Positions 21,722-30,972 of a stretch of DNA of 32,925 bases are shown in pieces (position 1 is the stretch's first letter; every line of letters begins with the position of its first letter). Location of the stretch: the NCBI RefSeq assembly GCF_900541605.1, contig NZ_UQKJ01000010.1:1-32925 (forward strand). The letters are read 5' to 3'. The position numbers and the translations under genes are program-made. The notes below the pieces were generated by a model. The model did not search any database. It had not been told where the DNA came from and saw only the letters and a list, made by a program, of their open reading frames with translations. This DNA comes from an uncultured Dialister sp. (GTDB taxonomy: Bacteria > Bacillota > Negativicutes > Veillonellales > Dialisteraceae).

Positions 21722-23356
21722 ATGTTTATTTCAGATATGGTGGTGGAAAATTACCGGACCTTCCGCCATGTGGAACTTCATTTCGACAGCCGGGTGAATT
21801 ATATTGTGGGGGACAACAACATCGGGAAAAGTAATTTTCTCACCCTCCTGAAATATGCCACCCATGGCTACGGGTTCAAGGAAAACGATTTCATGGATCC
21901 TGACCGGCCCATCCGGATCGAGATGACCCTGTCCTCCGCCGACGATGGCCTTACGGACAAAGCCCACCTGGAGCTGAAACAGTCCATCCGGGAAGTGGTG
22001 CCGAAACTGTACAATAAGGACGATGGCACCCTGCTTCCCCTGGAGTACGTGCGCTGCCTCTTTTATATTGACTTTGCCCTGGACGAAGTACCGAGAAACA
22101 TGCTGTCCGAAAGGGACATGGTGAAGACCCTTTCCATTTTCGAAGGGTACCTGTCCACGGGGCCGGAGACGGTGAAGGAAGTGGAGACCCTGTTGGATAA
22201 GAGGGGATTCCATCTGAAACTGCCGGAAAATGATCCCCACAAGGCGGCGCTGCTCCTGATTAATGAAATCTTCCAGCCCTTTGCGGCAGGCACATCCTAC
22301 GATTCCACCATTAAGCTCATGATTGCCGAAGGCATTGCGTTCCTCATCAAAATGCTGGACAAAAAGGAAAGCAGGGCCATTTCCTTCGACACCATGGTCA
22401 TCACCGACAAAAAGGGACGCCGGTTCCTGCCGGTGACGGTGAGCATCGATGAACCGGAGCTCCACCTGCACCCCTACCTCCAGCGGGCCATGCTGGCCTT
22501 CTCCCGGTCCATCCTGAATAACGAAGAGCCCTTCTTCCTGAGGCTGGTGCAGAATCTTCTCGGCATCGACGGCCTCAATGGCCAGCTCTTCGTGGTCACC
22601 CATTCCACCGATGCCCTGGTGAATGACTATCGCCAGATCATCCGCATGTACTGGGACGACAAAAAGAAAGTCCAGGCCGCCTGCGGAGCCTCTTTCCATT
22701 TTAACAGTGAAATCGAAAAACACCTGATCATGCATTTCCCGGAAGTGAAGGAAGCCCTCTATTCCAAGTGCACCATCCTGGTGGAAGGGGAGACGGAGTA
22801 CGGCTCCTTTGCCTACTTCGCCAGGACCCTGGGCGTCAATTTCGATTACCATGGCATCTGCCTCATCAATGCCCGGGGTGAAAGTTCCATTTCCAAGATT
22901 TCCCAGCTGGTGCGGCGCTTCCATATCCCCTCGGTGTGCCTCTACGACCGGGACGTGATGGCCGAGCGGTCCCAGTCGCCCCACGTATTCTATACGGACT
23001 ACATCTGCTATGAAATGGACGTGGTGAAAGCCTGCATGGCTGCCCGGAGCCGGAAACTGCTGGACCAGGTCATCGGAGACGTGGAAGAGGCGGGGGATGC
23101 GGTGAATGCGTCCCTCATCAAGAAAGCCGGGGCCAAGCTGGGGCTTCCCAAGGGCTATTACCCGCCGACGAAGCTGAAAAATATTAACCCCCGGAATGAA
23201 AAGGCCCTGGAATTTTACTACTTCGCCTGGCTCTACGGAAATAAGGGAGTCATCATCGGCCGGGCCCTGGGAGAACGGCTGACGGAAAAAGAAATCCCGA
23301 AAGCCTTCGCCAGAGTCATCGAAGCGGCTGTCAAAGTATCGGACGGGGAGGAGTAG
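21722..23356 (+). CDS. OLD-family ATPase with TOPRIM nuclease domain, stand-alone
   Basis: ATP-dependent endonuclease of the overcoming-lysogenization-defect family. The N-terminal ABC-type ATPase has Walker A GDNNIGKS (30-37) and a Walker B/D-loop region SIDEPELHLHP (241-251), then VVTHSTDAL as the H-loop. The C-terminal TOPRIM domain begins ILVEGETE with E355 and E357 and has LYDRD with D409 and D411, the metal-binding acidic residues of the family. The 544 residues match class 1 OLD. Neither neighbour is a UvrD-like helicase (Gabija), reverse transcriptase or ABC partner. Family members act in phage defence or DNA repair; which applies here is unknown. GGGGGAG lies 4 bases before the ATG. 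Codon use resembles the neighbouring genes. Confidence 0.88.
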   Translation: MFISDMVVENYRTFRHVELHFDSRVNYIVGDNNIGKSNFLTLLKYATHGYGFKENDFMDPDRPIRIEMTLSSADDGLTDKAHLELKQSIREVVPKLYNKDDGTLLPLEYVRCLFYIDFALDEVPRNMLSERDMVKTLSIFEGYLSTGPETVKEVETLLDKRGFHLKLPENDPHKAALLLINEIFQPFAAGTSYDSTIKLMIAEGIAFLIKMLDKKESRAISFDTMVITDKKGRRFLPVTVSIDEPELHLHPYLQRAMLAFSRSILNNEEPFFLRLVQNLLGIDGLNGQLFVVTHSTDALVNDYRQIIRMYWDDKKKVQAACGASFHFNSEIEKHLIMHFPEVKEALYSKCTILVEGETEYGSFAYFARTLGVNFDYHGICLINARGESSISKISQLVRRFHIPSVCLYDRDVMAERSQSPHVFYTDYICYEMDVVKACMAARSRKLLDQVIGDVEEAGDAVNASLIKKAGAKLGLPKGYYPPTKLKNINPRNEKALEFYYFAWLYGNKGVIIGRALGERLTEKEIPKAFARVIEAAVKVSDGEE

Positions 23357-23389
23357 TAAGAGAGCACCATGCGCCCGCGTGGGGGAATA

Positions 23390-23609
23390 TGTGGCTAAAC
23401 GTCGTGTGTTCGTATGGGGGCTTCCCTAGAAGCTAGAAGCCCCCGCGGGTATGCATGCCACATGGCCACCCGTCACCCGGCCCGCAGGGCCTGGCCAGCT
23501 CAAGGCCTAAGGCTAAAGGCTCAAAGCCCCGGTCCCGGTGACTCCAACCGTACCCACGCCAGCGCCGCAGGTGGATTCCCTCAATCTCGACCTCAATCTC
23601 CATCTCATA
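23390..23609. repeat. Mosaic intergenic repeat after the OLD gene
   Basis: Contains GGGGGCTT (23416-23423) paired with AAGCCCCC (23437-23444), a copy of the large inverted-repeat arm (23479-23530, GGCCCGCAGGGCC to AAAGCCCC) and a CTCRRY-type hexamer tract (23580-23609: CTCAAT, CTCGAC, CTCAAT, CTCCAT, CTCATA). The first 36 bases resemble 32738-32773. No gene is credible. Confidence 0.7.
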
Positions 23610-23654
23610 AAAAGGGGCCCGGGAAAAATGAGTTCATTTTCCCGGGCCCCTTTT
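23609..23654. terminator. Strong bidirectional terminator between convergent genes
   Basis: AAAAGGGGCCCGGGAAAA pairs along its whole length with TTTTCCCGGGCCCCTTTT, extended inward by TGA/TCA across one bulged A. With A's on the left and T's on the right it can terminate both the OLD gene (+) and the universal stress gene (-), which converge here. Confidence 0.92.
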
Positions 23655-23663
23655 GTGACTACC

Positions 23664-24095
23664 CTATTTCACAATCATAATGGTGCATTTCGAATTACTT
23701 GCCAGATGGCTGGAGACGGAACCCATGAGCAGGCTCTTCAGAGCGCCCCGGCCGCGGCTGCCCATGACGATGAGGTCGAATTCTTTCTGAAGCGTCAGGG
23801 TTACCAGTTCATCCCCCGCATCGCCGGCGCGGAGAATGGTTTCATGGGGTACACCCTTCGGGAGGAGCGCTTCCGCTTCTTCCAGAAGCACGGTGCCGGG
23901 GTTCTTCTTCGGCGTGTCATCGGCGGAGGCCGAGGTGAGCCGTACTTTTTCCTTTGGCTCCTCAGCCGGAGTGACGGTGGCGATGAAGAGCTTTGCTCCC
24001 GGAATCAGGAGCGCCAGATCTGCCGCGGTGGCCAGAGCCTTTTTCGCGTAGGAAGAACCATCATAGGGAACGAGAATCTTTTTGAAACTTAACAT
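23664..24095 (-). CDS. Universal stress protein A family
   Basis: Cytoplasmic Rossmann-like single-domain Usp of 143 residues. Asp12 in VPYDGS begins the nucleotide pocket, and the ATP-binding signature G112-x2-G115-x9-G125-S126 (MGSRGRGALKSLLMGSVS) is intact, so it is the ATP-binding type. The C-terminus ends CTIMIVK as usual. It is the only minus-strand gene in the window and has its own promoter at 24156-24184. Function in stress survival is known only in general for the family. AGGCAGG lies about 10 bases before the ATG. Confidence 0.92.
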   Translation of the reverse strand: MLSFKKILVPYDGSSYAKKALATAADLALLIPGAKLFIATVTPAEEPKEKVRLTSASADDTPKKNPGTVLLEEAEALLPKGVPHETILRAGDAGDELVTLTLQKEFDLIVMGSRGRGALKSLLMGSVSSHLASNSKCTIMIVK

Positions 24096-24155
24096 GATGA
24101 ATCAACCTGCCTTTCCCTGATAAAACCATGGAAGAAAACCGCTCTTTCTACCTGT

Positions 24156-24184
24156 ATTGTAGACTTAAATTGAACAGAAGTCAA
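24156..24184 (-). promoter_or_regulatory. Promoter of the universal stress gene
   Basis: On the minus strand: TTGACT (24184-24179), exactly 17 bases, TACAAT (24161-24156). Good sigma-70 type, about 60 bases before the ATG. Confidence 0.82.
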
Positions 24185-24264
24185 AAACAGGGCGCCGGGA
24201 AGGCCTTTGCTTCCGCGCCCCGGAAAGCCCACGGATACGGGGCTCTGGGGCTAGAGAATTATTC

Positions 24265-24468
24265 TATAATATCATTAAGAAAAATTTAAATCCTCTTTTT
24301 GTGATAAAATAAATATGAATCATACCCATGAAGAAGAAAGGGGGATTTCACAGAAAAAGGGATCGGCACTATTAGGGAATTTTAATTTACTGTCTATTGA
24401 AAAAGGGGACCATTCCCTTTATGATTATAGAGATAACTATTTTGATGGTATTTTTACAGGAGGCCGGC
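24265..24468 (+). promoter_or_regulatory. AT-rich pyr operon leader with candidate promoters
   Basis: Two possible -10 elements: TATAAT (24265-24270) and the extended TGATAAAAT (24302-24310); neither has a good -35. The ~160-base leader after them is about 33% GC, far below its surroundings, and holds a small hairpin AAAGGG/CCCTTT near 24403-24421. I find no PyrR-binding loop and no intrinsic terminator, so the control mechanism is unclear. Confidence 0.5.
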
Positions 24469-25434
24469 ATGAGCGCGATTTCACTACAAGGTCGTTCGGT
24501 TCTTGGACTGAAAGATTTTACAGCCGAAGAAATTGAACGGATCCTTCAAGTAGCAGCACAAATGAAAAAGATTGTGCTTTCAGGTAACAAGAAGAAAGAT
24601 TTCCTCAGAGGAAAATCCATTGTAACAGTGTTTTCCGAAGCATCTACCAGAACACGCAGTTCTTTCGAGCTTGCCGGTAAGTATTTGGGAGCCGATGTTA
24701 TTAATATTACAAAGAGCGGCAGCTCGATGACGAAAGGTGAAAGCATGCGAGATACATTGCTTACCGTTTCCGCTATGGGAGTGGATGCAGTGATTATTCG
24801 TGATTCGTCAGAGGGGGCCGCTCTTTTTGCATCCAAAGTGATGAGTCCGAAGGTGAAGGTGCCGGTGGTCCTGAATGCCGGCGATGGCGCCCACGCCCAT
24901 CCCAGCCAGGCCCTGCTGGAACTCTTTACCCTGAAGGAAGCAGGGAAGAATATCAAAGGCATGAAGTATGTCATCATCGGTGATATCCTCCATTCCCGGG
25001 TAGCGAGAAGCGACATTTACGGCTTCACGAAACTGGGAGCCGAAGTACACCTCGTGGGACCCCGCACCCTGGTTCCGAAGGAACTGGAATCCATGGGCTG
25101 CATCGTGGACGATGACCTGGAAACGGCACTGAAAGATGCCGATGCCATCAACATCCTCCGCATCCAGCTGGAACGGGCGGCTGCGGGCTTCATCCCCACC
25201 ACCCGGGAATACGCGCGGCTCTTCGGCATCAATAAGAAGCGCCTCGCCCTCTGCAAACCGGACGTGGCAGTCATCCACCCCGGTCCCATGAACAGGGGCA
25301 TTGAAATCGGATATGATGTGGCCTACGATGAATCTTCCTGGATCCAGGAAGAAGTGAGAAACGGCGTAGCCGTACGTATGGCACTGGAATATTTAACACT
25401 GACGGAGGGAAAAGACATTGATGCTCTTAATTAA
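24469..25434 (+). CDS. pyrB: Aspartate carbamoyltransferase catalytic subunit
   Basis: Condenses carbamoyl phosphate with aspartate, the committed step of pyrimidine synthesis. The 321 residues contain the carbamoyl-phosphate motif STRTRSSFE (59-67), HPSQALLE (from 144) and HPGPMNRG (from 270). The ATG at 24469 has AGGAGG 5 bases upstream; upstream in-frame starts at 24397 and 24421 lack one. No pyrI regulatory gene is present. The first ~370 bases are about 44% GC with varied codons and the next 360 about 58% (hand count), with an abrupt change near 24840 (residue ~124). The protein itself looks intact. First gene of the operon; pyrC overlaps its end. Confidence 0.95.
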   Translation: MSAISLQGRSVLGLKDFTAEEIERILQVAAQMKKIVLSGNKKKDFLRGKSIVTVFSEASTRTRSSFELAGKYLGADVINITKSGSSMTKGESMRDTLLTVSAMGVDAVIIRDSSEGAALFASKVMSPKVKVPVVLNAGDGAHAHPSQALLELFTLKEAGKNIKGMKYVIIGDILHSRVARSDIYGFTKLGAEVHLVGPRTLVPKELESMGCIVDDDLETALKDADAINILRIQLERAAAGFIPTTREYARLFGINKKRLALCKPDVAVIHPGPMNRGIEIGYDVAYDESSWIQEEVRNGVAVRMALEYLTLTEGKDIDALN

Positions 25435-26710
25435 AAACGGAACCATCGTAAACCCTGCCAAACACCAGCACGAGGTGGGAGATATTCTCGTTGAAAACGG
25501 AAAAATCCTGAAAATGGGGAAGAACCTGGCCCCCGCAGGGGATGCGGAAGTCTTTGATGCGAAAGGCCTCATCGTAACGCCGGGCCTCATCGATATGCAC
25601 GTACATCTTCGGGAACCGGGACAGGAAGCAAAGGAAGACATCCACACCGGTACAGAGGCCGCTGCAGCCGGCGGTATCACCCACGTGGCCACCATGGCCA
25701 ACACGAAGCCTGTCATCGATAACGCCGCTGTCATTAGGGACGTGCTGCGCCGGGCAGATGAAGTGGGAGTGGTGAAGGTCAGCGTCATCGGCTCCGTCTC
25801 CAAGAACCTGGAAGGAAAGCAGCTCTCCGAAATGGGAGACATGGCTGCCGAAGGGGCTGTGGCCTTCTCCGATGACGGCCACTACGTGGAAAGCGCAAAC
25901 TTCATGCGCCGGGCCATGGAATACGCCGACATGCTGCACAAGATGGTCATCGACCATGCGGAAGATATGACCATGTGCGGCCAGGGCTTCATGAACGAAG
26001 GAAAGGTTTCCTATGCCATGGGCGTCACCGGACGTCCGGCGGCCGGCGAAAACATCGCCGTAGCCAGGGACCTGCTCCTTTCCGAACTTACGGGATGCCA
26101 CATTCACATTGCCCACGTATCCAGCGGCAAGGCGGTGGACCTCATCCGGGAAGCGAAGAAGAAAGGGGTGAACTGCTCCACCGAAGTAACGGCGCAGCAC
26201 CTCTATTTCACCGATGAATGGCTGAAAAACTACGAAACCGCCTTCAAGATGGCGCCTCCTATCCGGACGGAAGATGACCGGAAGGCCCTCATCGAAGGAC
26301 TGAAAGACGGCACCATCGATGCCATCATGACAGACCATGCGCCCCACTGCAACGAAGAAAAGGATGTGCCCTTCAACTGCGCTCCCAACGGTATCGCAGG
26401 ACTGGAAACATCCCTGGCCTCCACACTCACCGTCCTGTACCATGAAAATGGCTTCACCCTGGACCGGATCGTGGAACTCATGAGCGTGAACCCCGCAAAA
26501 CTGCTGGGCATCACCGGCGGTGTCCTGGAAGAAGGGGCTCCGGCGGATATTACGGTCTTCGACCCGGACAAAGAATGGACAGTTCACGGCAAAGACCTCT
26601 ATACAAAGTCTCTCTTCACCCCCTATGAAAACCTCACCCTTAAAGGCAAGGCTGTCCTCACAGTGGTGGATGGGGAAATCGTTATGAAAGAAGGAAAGGT
26701 GCTGAAATGA
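25421..26710 (+). CDS. pyrC: Dihydroorotase
   Basis: Zinc-dependent cyclisation of carbamoyl aspartate to dihydroorotate. Class I type by length (430 residues) and motifs: DMHVHLREPG with metal ligands H60 and H62, DDGHYV, the substrate-binding MANTKP, and TDHAPHC near 304-309 with the catalytic aspartate. GGAGGG (25404-25409) serves the ATG at 25421; a TTG at 25418 is possible but less family-like. It overlaps the pyrB end by 14 bases and carA by ATGA, so translation is coupled. Confidence 0.95.
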   Translation: MLLIKNGTIVNPAKHQHEVGDILVENGKILKMGKNLAPAGDAEVFDAKGLIVTPGLIDMHVHLREPGQEAKEDIHTGTEAAAAGGITHVATMANTKPVIDNAAVIRDVLRRADEVGVVKVSVIGSVSKNLEGKQLSEMGDMAAEGAVAFSDDGHYVESANFMRRAMEYADMLHKMVIDHAEDMTMCGQGFMNEGKVSYAMGVTGRPAAGENIAVARDLLLSELTGCHIHIAHVSSGKAVDLIREAKKKGVNCSTEVTAQHLYFTDEWLKNYETAFKMAPPIRTEDDRKALIEGLKDGTIDAIMTDHAPHCNEEKDVPFNCAPNGIAGLETSLASTLTVLYHENGFTLDRIVELMSVNPAKLLGITGGVLEEGAPADITVFDPDKEWTVHGKDLYTKSLFTPYENLTLKGKAVLTVVDGEIVMKEGKVLK

Positions 26711-27771
26711 AAGGTCTCTTGGTTCTGGAAAACGGCGCCCGTTTTGAAGGAGATCTTCTCGGCTCTGTGGAAGGGCTGGGGGAACTGGTATTCAATACCG
26801 GCATGACGGGCTATCAGGAATGCTTTACGGACCCCTCCTATGAAGGGCAGATTCTGACCCTTACCTATCCCCTCATCGGCAACTACGGCGCCAACGACCT
26901 GTTCATGCAGAACAGGAAACCCGCCGCTGCGGGCTACGTGCTGGACCAGATTGCGGAACACCCGAGCAACTGGGAATGCAAAGAAAAGATTACGGATTTC
27001 ATTGAACGCTACCATGTACCCTGCCTCTACAATGTGGACACCCGTGCGGTGACCCGCATGGTCCGCACCCAGGGCGTCATGAAGGCGGTCATCGTCAGCG
27101 CCGAACGGAGCGACGATTTCATTAAAGGAGAGCTGGCAAAGCCCCTCCACCGGGACCAGGTGGAACGGGTCACCACGGCTTACCCCTATACCTACGGAAA
27201 CGGCAAGTACCAGGTATCCCTCCTGGACTGCGGCCTGAAGAAGAATATCCTCGTGAGCCTGGCAGCCAATGACTGCACGGTCCACGTATTCCCTGCCCAT
27301 ACCTCGGCGGAAGACATGATGGCCATCAATCCCGATGGCATTTTCCTCTCCCCCGGACCCGGGGATCCGAAGGACGTGCCCTATGTAGTGGACACGGTGA
27401 AGAAACTCATCGGACAGCGCCCGATTTTCGGTATCTGCCTGGGCATCCAGATGCTGGCCACCGCCCTTGGCGGCCACACATTCAAGCTGCCCTTCGGCCA
27501 CCGCGGCGCCAACCATCCGGTGAAGGACCTTCGCACCGGCCGGGTATACATTACGAGCCAGAACCACGGCTACGCCATTTCTGACGACGGCCTGCCGGAC
27601 TGCATCGAAGTGACCCACCGGAGCGTGAACGACGGCACCATCGAAGGCATCCGCCACAAGACACTCCCCATCCAGGCAGTGCAGTACCATCCGGAAGCTT
27701 CTCCGGGACCGAAGGATAATTTCTATCTGTTCGCAGAATTTACCAGGGCCATGGAGGAATTCAAAAAATGA
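26707..27771 (+). CDS. carA: Carbamoyl phosphate synthase small (glutaminase) subunit
   Basis: Hydrolyses glutamine and channels ammonia to CarB. The N-terminal CarA domain has FNTGMTGYQECFTDPSY; the class I amidotransferase domain has the nucleophile C244 in FGICLGIQ and the triad His328 and Glu330 in QYHPEASPGP. The 354 residues are normal. ATGA overlaps couple it to pyrC before and carB after. Lying inside the pyr operon suggests the pyrimidine-dedicated synthase; whether another serves arginine cannot be told here. Confidence 0.96.
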   Translation: MKGLLVLENGARFEGDLLGSVEGLGELVFNTGMTGYQECFTDPSYEGQILTLTYPLIGNYGANDLFMQNRKPAAAGYVLDQIAEHPSNWECKEKITDFIERYHVPCLYNVDTRAVTRMVRTQGVMKAVIVSAERSDDFIKGELAKPLHRDQVERVTTAYPYTYGNGKYQVSLLDCGLKKNILVSLAANDCTVHVFPAHTSAEDMMAINPDGIFLSPGPGDPKDVPYVVDTVKKLIGQRPIFGICLGIQMLATALGGHTFKLPFGHRGANHPVKDLRTGRVYITSQNHGYAISDDGLPDCIEVTHRSVNDGTIEGIRHKTLPIQAVQYHPEASPGPKDNFYLFAEFTRAMEEFKK

Positions 27772-30700
27772 TCAATAAAGACGTGAAAAAAGTTCTTGTC
27801 ATCGGCAGCGGCCCTATCGTCATCGGCCAGGCGGCGGAATTTGACTACGCCGGCACCCAGGCCTGCCGGTCCCTCCGGGAAGAGGGAGTGGAAGTGGTCC
27901 TGGTGAACAGCAACCCCTCCACCATCATGACGGACGTGGACATTGCAGACCGGGTCTACATCGAACCGATTACCCTGCCCTTTGTGACAGAAGTCATCAA
28001 GAAAGAACGGCCCGATGCCCTGCTGGCTACCCTTGGCGGCCAGGTGGGCCTCAATATGGCAGTCCAGCTCTCCGACGCCGGGGTCCTTGAAAAATACAAT
28101 GTAAAACTGCTTGGCTCTTCCCTCCATGCCATCAAACATGCGGAGGACCGGGAACTGTTCAAGGAAGCCATGGAAGAAATCCACCAGCCCGTGCCGGAAT
28201 CCGAAATTTTCGAAGAACTGGAACCGGCCGTGGCCTTTGCCGATAAAATCGGCTACCCCGTCATCATCCGTCCGGCCTACACCTTAGGCGGCACCGGCGG
28301 CGGCATCGCCCATGACCGCTATGAAATGGAAGAAATCGCTAACCGCGGCATTAAATTATCCCCCATTAACCAGATCCTCGTAGAACGGTCCATCGCCGGC
28401 TGGAAGGAAATCGAATTCGAAGTCATGCGGGACAGCGCCGACAACTGCATCATCGTCTGCGCCATGGAAAACATCGACCCTGTCGGCGTCCATACCGGTG
28501 ACTCCATCGTCGTGGCGCCTACCCAGACCCTGACCGATGGCCAGTACCAGATGCTCCGCACCGCGTCCATCGACATTATCCGGTACCTCCAGATCGAAGG
28601 GGGCTGCAACGTGCAGTACGGCCTGGACACGAAGACGAACCAGTACTACGTCATCGAAGTGAACCCCCGCGTCAGCCGTTCCTCCGCCCTGGCATCGAAA
28701 GCCACAGGCTACCCCATTGCGAAGGTGGCAGCGAAAGTGGCCCTGGGCATGCACCTGGACGAAATCACAAACGCCATCACCGGCAATACGAAAGCCTGCT
28801 TCGAACCATCCATCGACTACGTGGTCTGCAAGTTCCCCCGCTGGCCCTTTGAGAAATTCACCCTGGCGGACCGGGAAATCGGCACCCAGATGAAAGCCAC
28901 CGGCGAAGTCATGGCCCTGGACCGCACCCTGGAAGGGGCGCTCCTGAAGGCCCTCCGGTCCCTGGAAGTGGGAGAGGGGTACCTGCACCTGAAGAAACTG
29001 GACAACCAGTCCCTCTACGATATCCGGTGCCTCCTCCGCCGTATCGATAATGAACGGATCTTCGTAGTGGCTGAAGCCCTGCGCCGTGGCATCGAACCGG
29101 AAGAAATCAACCGCATCACAAGAATCGATCTGTTCTTCATCTACAAGATCCAGAACATCATCAAGATGGAGCGCCGCCTCCTGAAGGAAGGGCTCACCGA
29201 AGAAACCCTGAAGGCTGCGAAGCGGATCCAGATGCCAGATGCAGCCATCGCCCATTTCGCCGAAGTCACGGTGAAGGAAGTGGAGAACTTCAAGAAGAAG
29301 CTCGATTTCCATCCGGACTTCAAGATGGTCGATACCTGCGCCGCAGAATTCGAAGCCCATACGCCTTACTACTATTCCACCTACGGCGCGGAAGATGAAG
29401 TCAAGCCCCAGGGCAAGGGTTCCGTCGTAGTCTTCGGCTCCGGTCCTATCCGCATCGGCCAGGGTATTGAATTCGACTACTGCTCCGTCCATGCTTCCTG
29501 GGCCCTCCGGAAGGCGGGGAAGAAATCCATCGTCATCAACAACAACCCGGAAACCGTATCCACCGACTTCGACACCTCCGATTCCCTGTACTTCGAACCG
29601 CTCACGGAAGAAGACGTGATGGAAGTTATCAATAAAGAAAAACCGGAAGGGGTTATCTGCCAGTTCGGCGGCCAGACCGCCATCAACCTGGCTACCCCCA
29701 TGGCAAAGCGGGGCATCCGCATCATCGGCTCCTCCAACGAATCCATTGACATGGCGGAAGACCGGGAACGGTTTGATACCCTCTGCGGCCAGCTGGGCAT
29801 CCCCCGTCCGAAGGGCTGCCTCGTGGAAAGCGTGGAAGAAGCCATGCAGAAGACCGAAGAGCTCTCCTATCCTTTGATCGTCCGTCCGAGCTACGTATTA
29901 GGCGGCCGGGCCATGCAGATTGTCTATGACCAGTCCGAACTCCGGCAGTACCTGAAAGAAGCGGTGGTAGCTTCCCATGAACACCCGGTGCTCATCGACC
30001 AGTACATGGTAGGCCGGGAAGTGGAAATCGATGCCATCTCCGATGGCGTGGATGTCTGCATTCCGGGCATCATGGAACAGATTGAACGGTCCGGCGTCCA
30101 TTCCGGCGACTCCATTGCCGTGTACCCGCCGCAGCACCTGTCCAAAGAAGCCATTGAAACTCTGACGAAGTACACGAAGGACATCGCCTGCGCCATGAAC
30201 GTAAAGGGCCTCGTGAATATCCAGTTCATCGTGGTAAACGACAAGGTCTACGTCATCGAAGTAAACCCCCGCGCCAGCCGTACAGTGCCCTTCATGAGCA
30301 AGATCACCGGCATCAACATGGTGGAATACGCCACCCGGGTAGCCCTGGGTGAATCCCTGAAATCCCTGGGCCTGCCCCTGGGCCTCTGCCCGGACAAGGG
30401 ATACGTGGCCATCAAGGCACCGGTATTCTCCTTCTCCAAACTGGGCCTTGTGGAAATCAAACTGGGACCGGAAATGAAATCCACCGGCGAAGTCATGGGC
30501 ATCGGCCACACCTACCAGGAAGCCCTCTATAAGGCCGTAGTGGCAGCAAACCTCATGGTTCCGGCCGGCGGCAACGTACTCATCACCGTCAGCGACCGGG
30601 ATAAACCGGAAACCGCAGAACTGGCGAAGGGCTTCGTGAAACTGGGGTACCACCTCATCTGCACCTCCGGCACCGGCGCCTATTTCCAGAGCCTCGGCAT

Positions 30701-30971
30701 CCCCGTGGAAATCATCAAGAAGATCCATGAAAAAGGGGAAAACTGCGAGAAGTACCTGAAGTCCGGCAAAGTAGACATGGTACTGAATACCATTTCCTAC
30801 GGCAGCCAGATCGAGCAGGAAGGCTACGACCTCCGCCGTATCGCGGTGGAACTGGCCATCCCCTGCATTACCTCCCTGGATACGGCAAAAGAAGTGCTCC
30901 GCGTCATGGCATCCACCGGCGGCGCCGAACACCATGTAGAAGCCATCCAGGACTATGTGAAGGAGAAATGA
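27768..30971 (+). CDS. carB: Carbamoyl phosphate synthase large subunit
   Basis: Makes carbamoyl phosphate from bicarbonate, ammonia and two ATP. The 1067 residues carry the duplicated architecture: an N-terminal carboxyphosphate half (1-400, GSGPIVIGQAAEFDYAGTQA and GGTGGGIAHDRYEM), an oligomerisation region, a carbamoyl phosphate half (about 550-930, GSGPIRIGQGIEFDYCSVHA, RPSYVLGGRAM), and a C-terminal MGS-like allosteric domain (about 930-1067, LICTSGTGAYFQSLGI). It overlaps carA by ATGA and is one base from the pyrK start. Confidence 0.97.
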   Translation: MINKDVKKVLVIGSGPIVIGQAAEFDYAGTQACRSLREEGVEVVLVNSNPSTIMTDVDIADRVYIEPITLPFVTEVIKKERPDALLATLGGQVGLNMAVQLSDAGVLEKYNVKLLGSSLHAIKHAEDRELFKEAMEEIHQPVPESEIFEELEPAVAFADKIGYPVIIRPAYTLGGTGGGIAHDRYEMEEIANRGIKLSPINQILVERSIAGWKEIEFEVMRDSADNCIIVCAMENIDPVGVHTGDSIVVAPTQTLTDGQYQMLRTASIDIIRYLQIEGGCNVQYGLDTKTNQYYVIEVNPRVSRSSALASKATGYPIAKVAAKVALGMHLDEITNAITGNTKACFEPSIDYVVCKFPRWPFEKFTLADREIGTQMKATGEVMALDRTLEGALLKALRSLEVGEGYLHLKKLDNQSLYDIRCLLRRIDNERIFVVAEALRRGIEPEEINRITRIDLFFIYKIQNIIKMERRLLKEGLTEETLKAAKRIQMPDAAIAHFAEVTVKEVENFKKKLDFHPDFKMVDTCAAEFEAHTPYYYSTYGAEDEVKPQGKGSVVVFGSGPIRIGQGIEFDYCSVHASWALRKAGKKSIVINNNPETVSTDFDTSDSLYFEPLTEEDVMEVINKEKPEGVICQFGGQTAINLATPMAKRGIRIIGSSNESIDMAEDRERFDTLCGQLGIPRPKGCLVESVEEAMQKTEELSYPLIVRPSYVLGGRAMQIVYDQSELRQYLKEAVVASHEHPVLIDQYMVGREVEIDAISDGVDVCIPGIMEQIERSGVHSGDSIAVYPPQHLSKEAIETLTKYTKDIACAMNVKGLVNIQFIVVNDKVYVIEVNPRASRTVPFMSKITGINMVEYATRVALGESLKSLGLPLGLCPDKGYVAIKAPVFSFSKLGLVEIKLGPEMKSTGEVMGIGHTYQEALYKAVVAANLMVPAGGNVLITVSDRDKPETAELAKGFVKLGYHLICTSGTGAYFQSLGIPVEIIKKIHEKGENCEKYLKSGKVDMVLNTISYGSQIEQEGYDLRRIAVELAIPCITSLDTAKEVLRVMASTGGAEHHVEAIQDYVKEK

Positions 30972-30972
30972 C

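Noticed and set aside
23538..24092. Plus-strand open frame opposite the universal stress gene
   Set aside because: It spans the bidirectional terminator and is antisense to a well-formed Usp gene.
24265..24468. PyrR-dependent attenuator in the pyr leader
   Set aside because: No PyrR-binding loop consensus and no terminator/antiterminator pair is visible.
24315..24536. Possible leader peptide gene upstream of pyrB
   Set aside because: No Shine-Dalgarno sequence precedes it, it runs into pyrB in another frame, and no attenuator hairpin follows; support is too weak.
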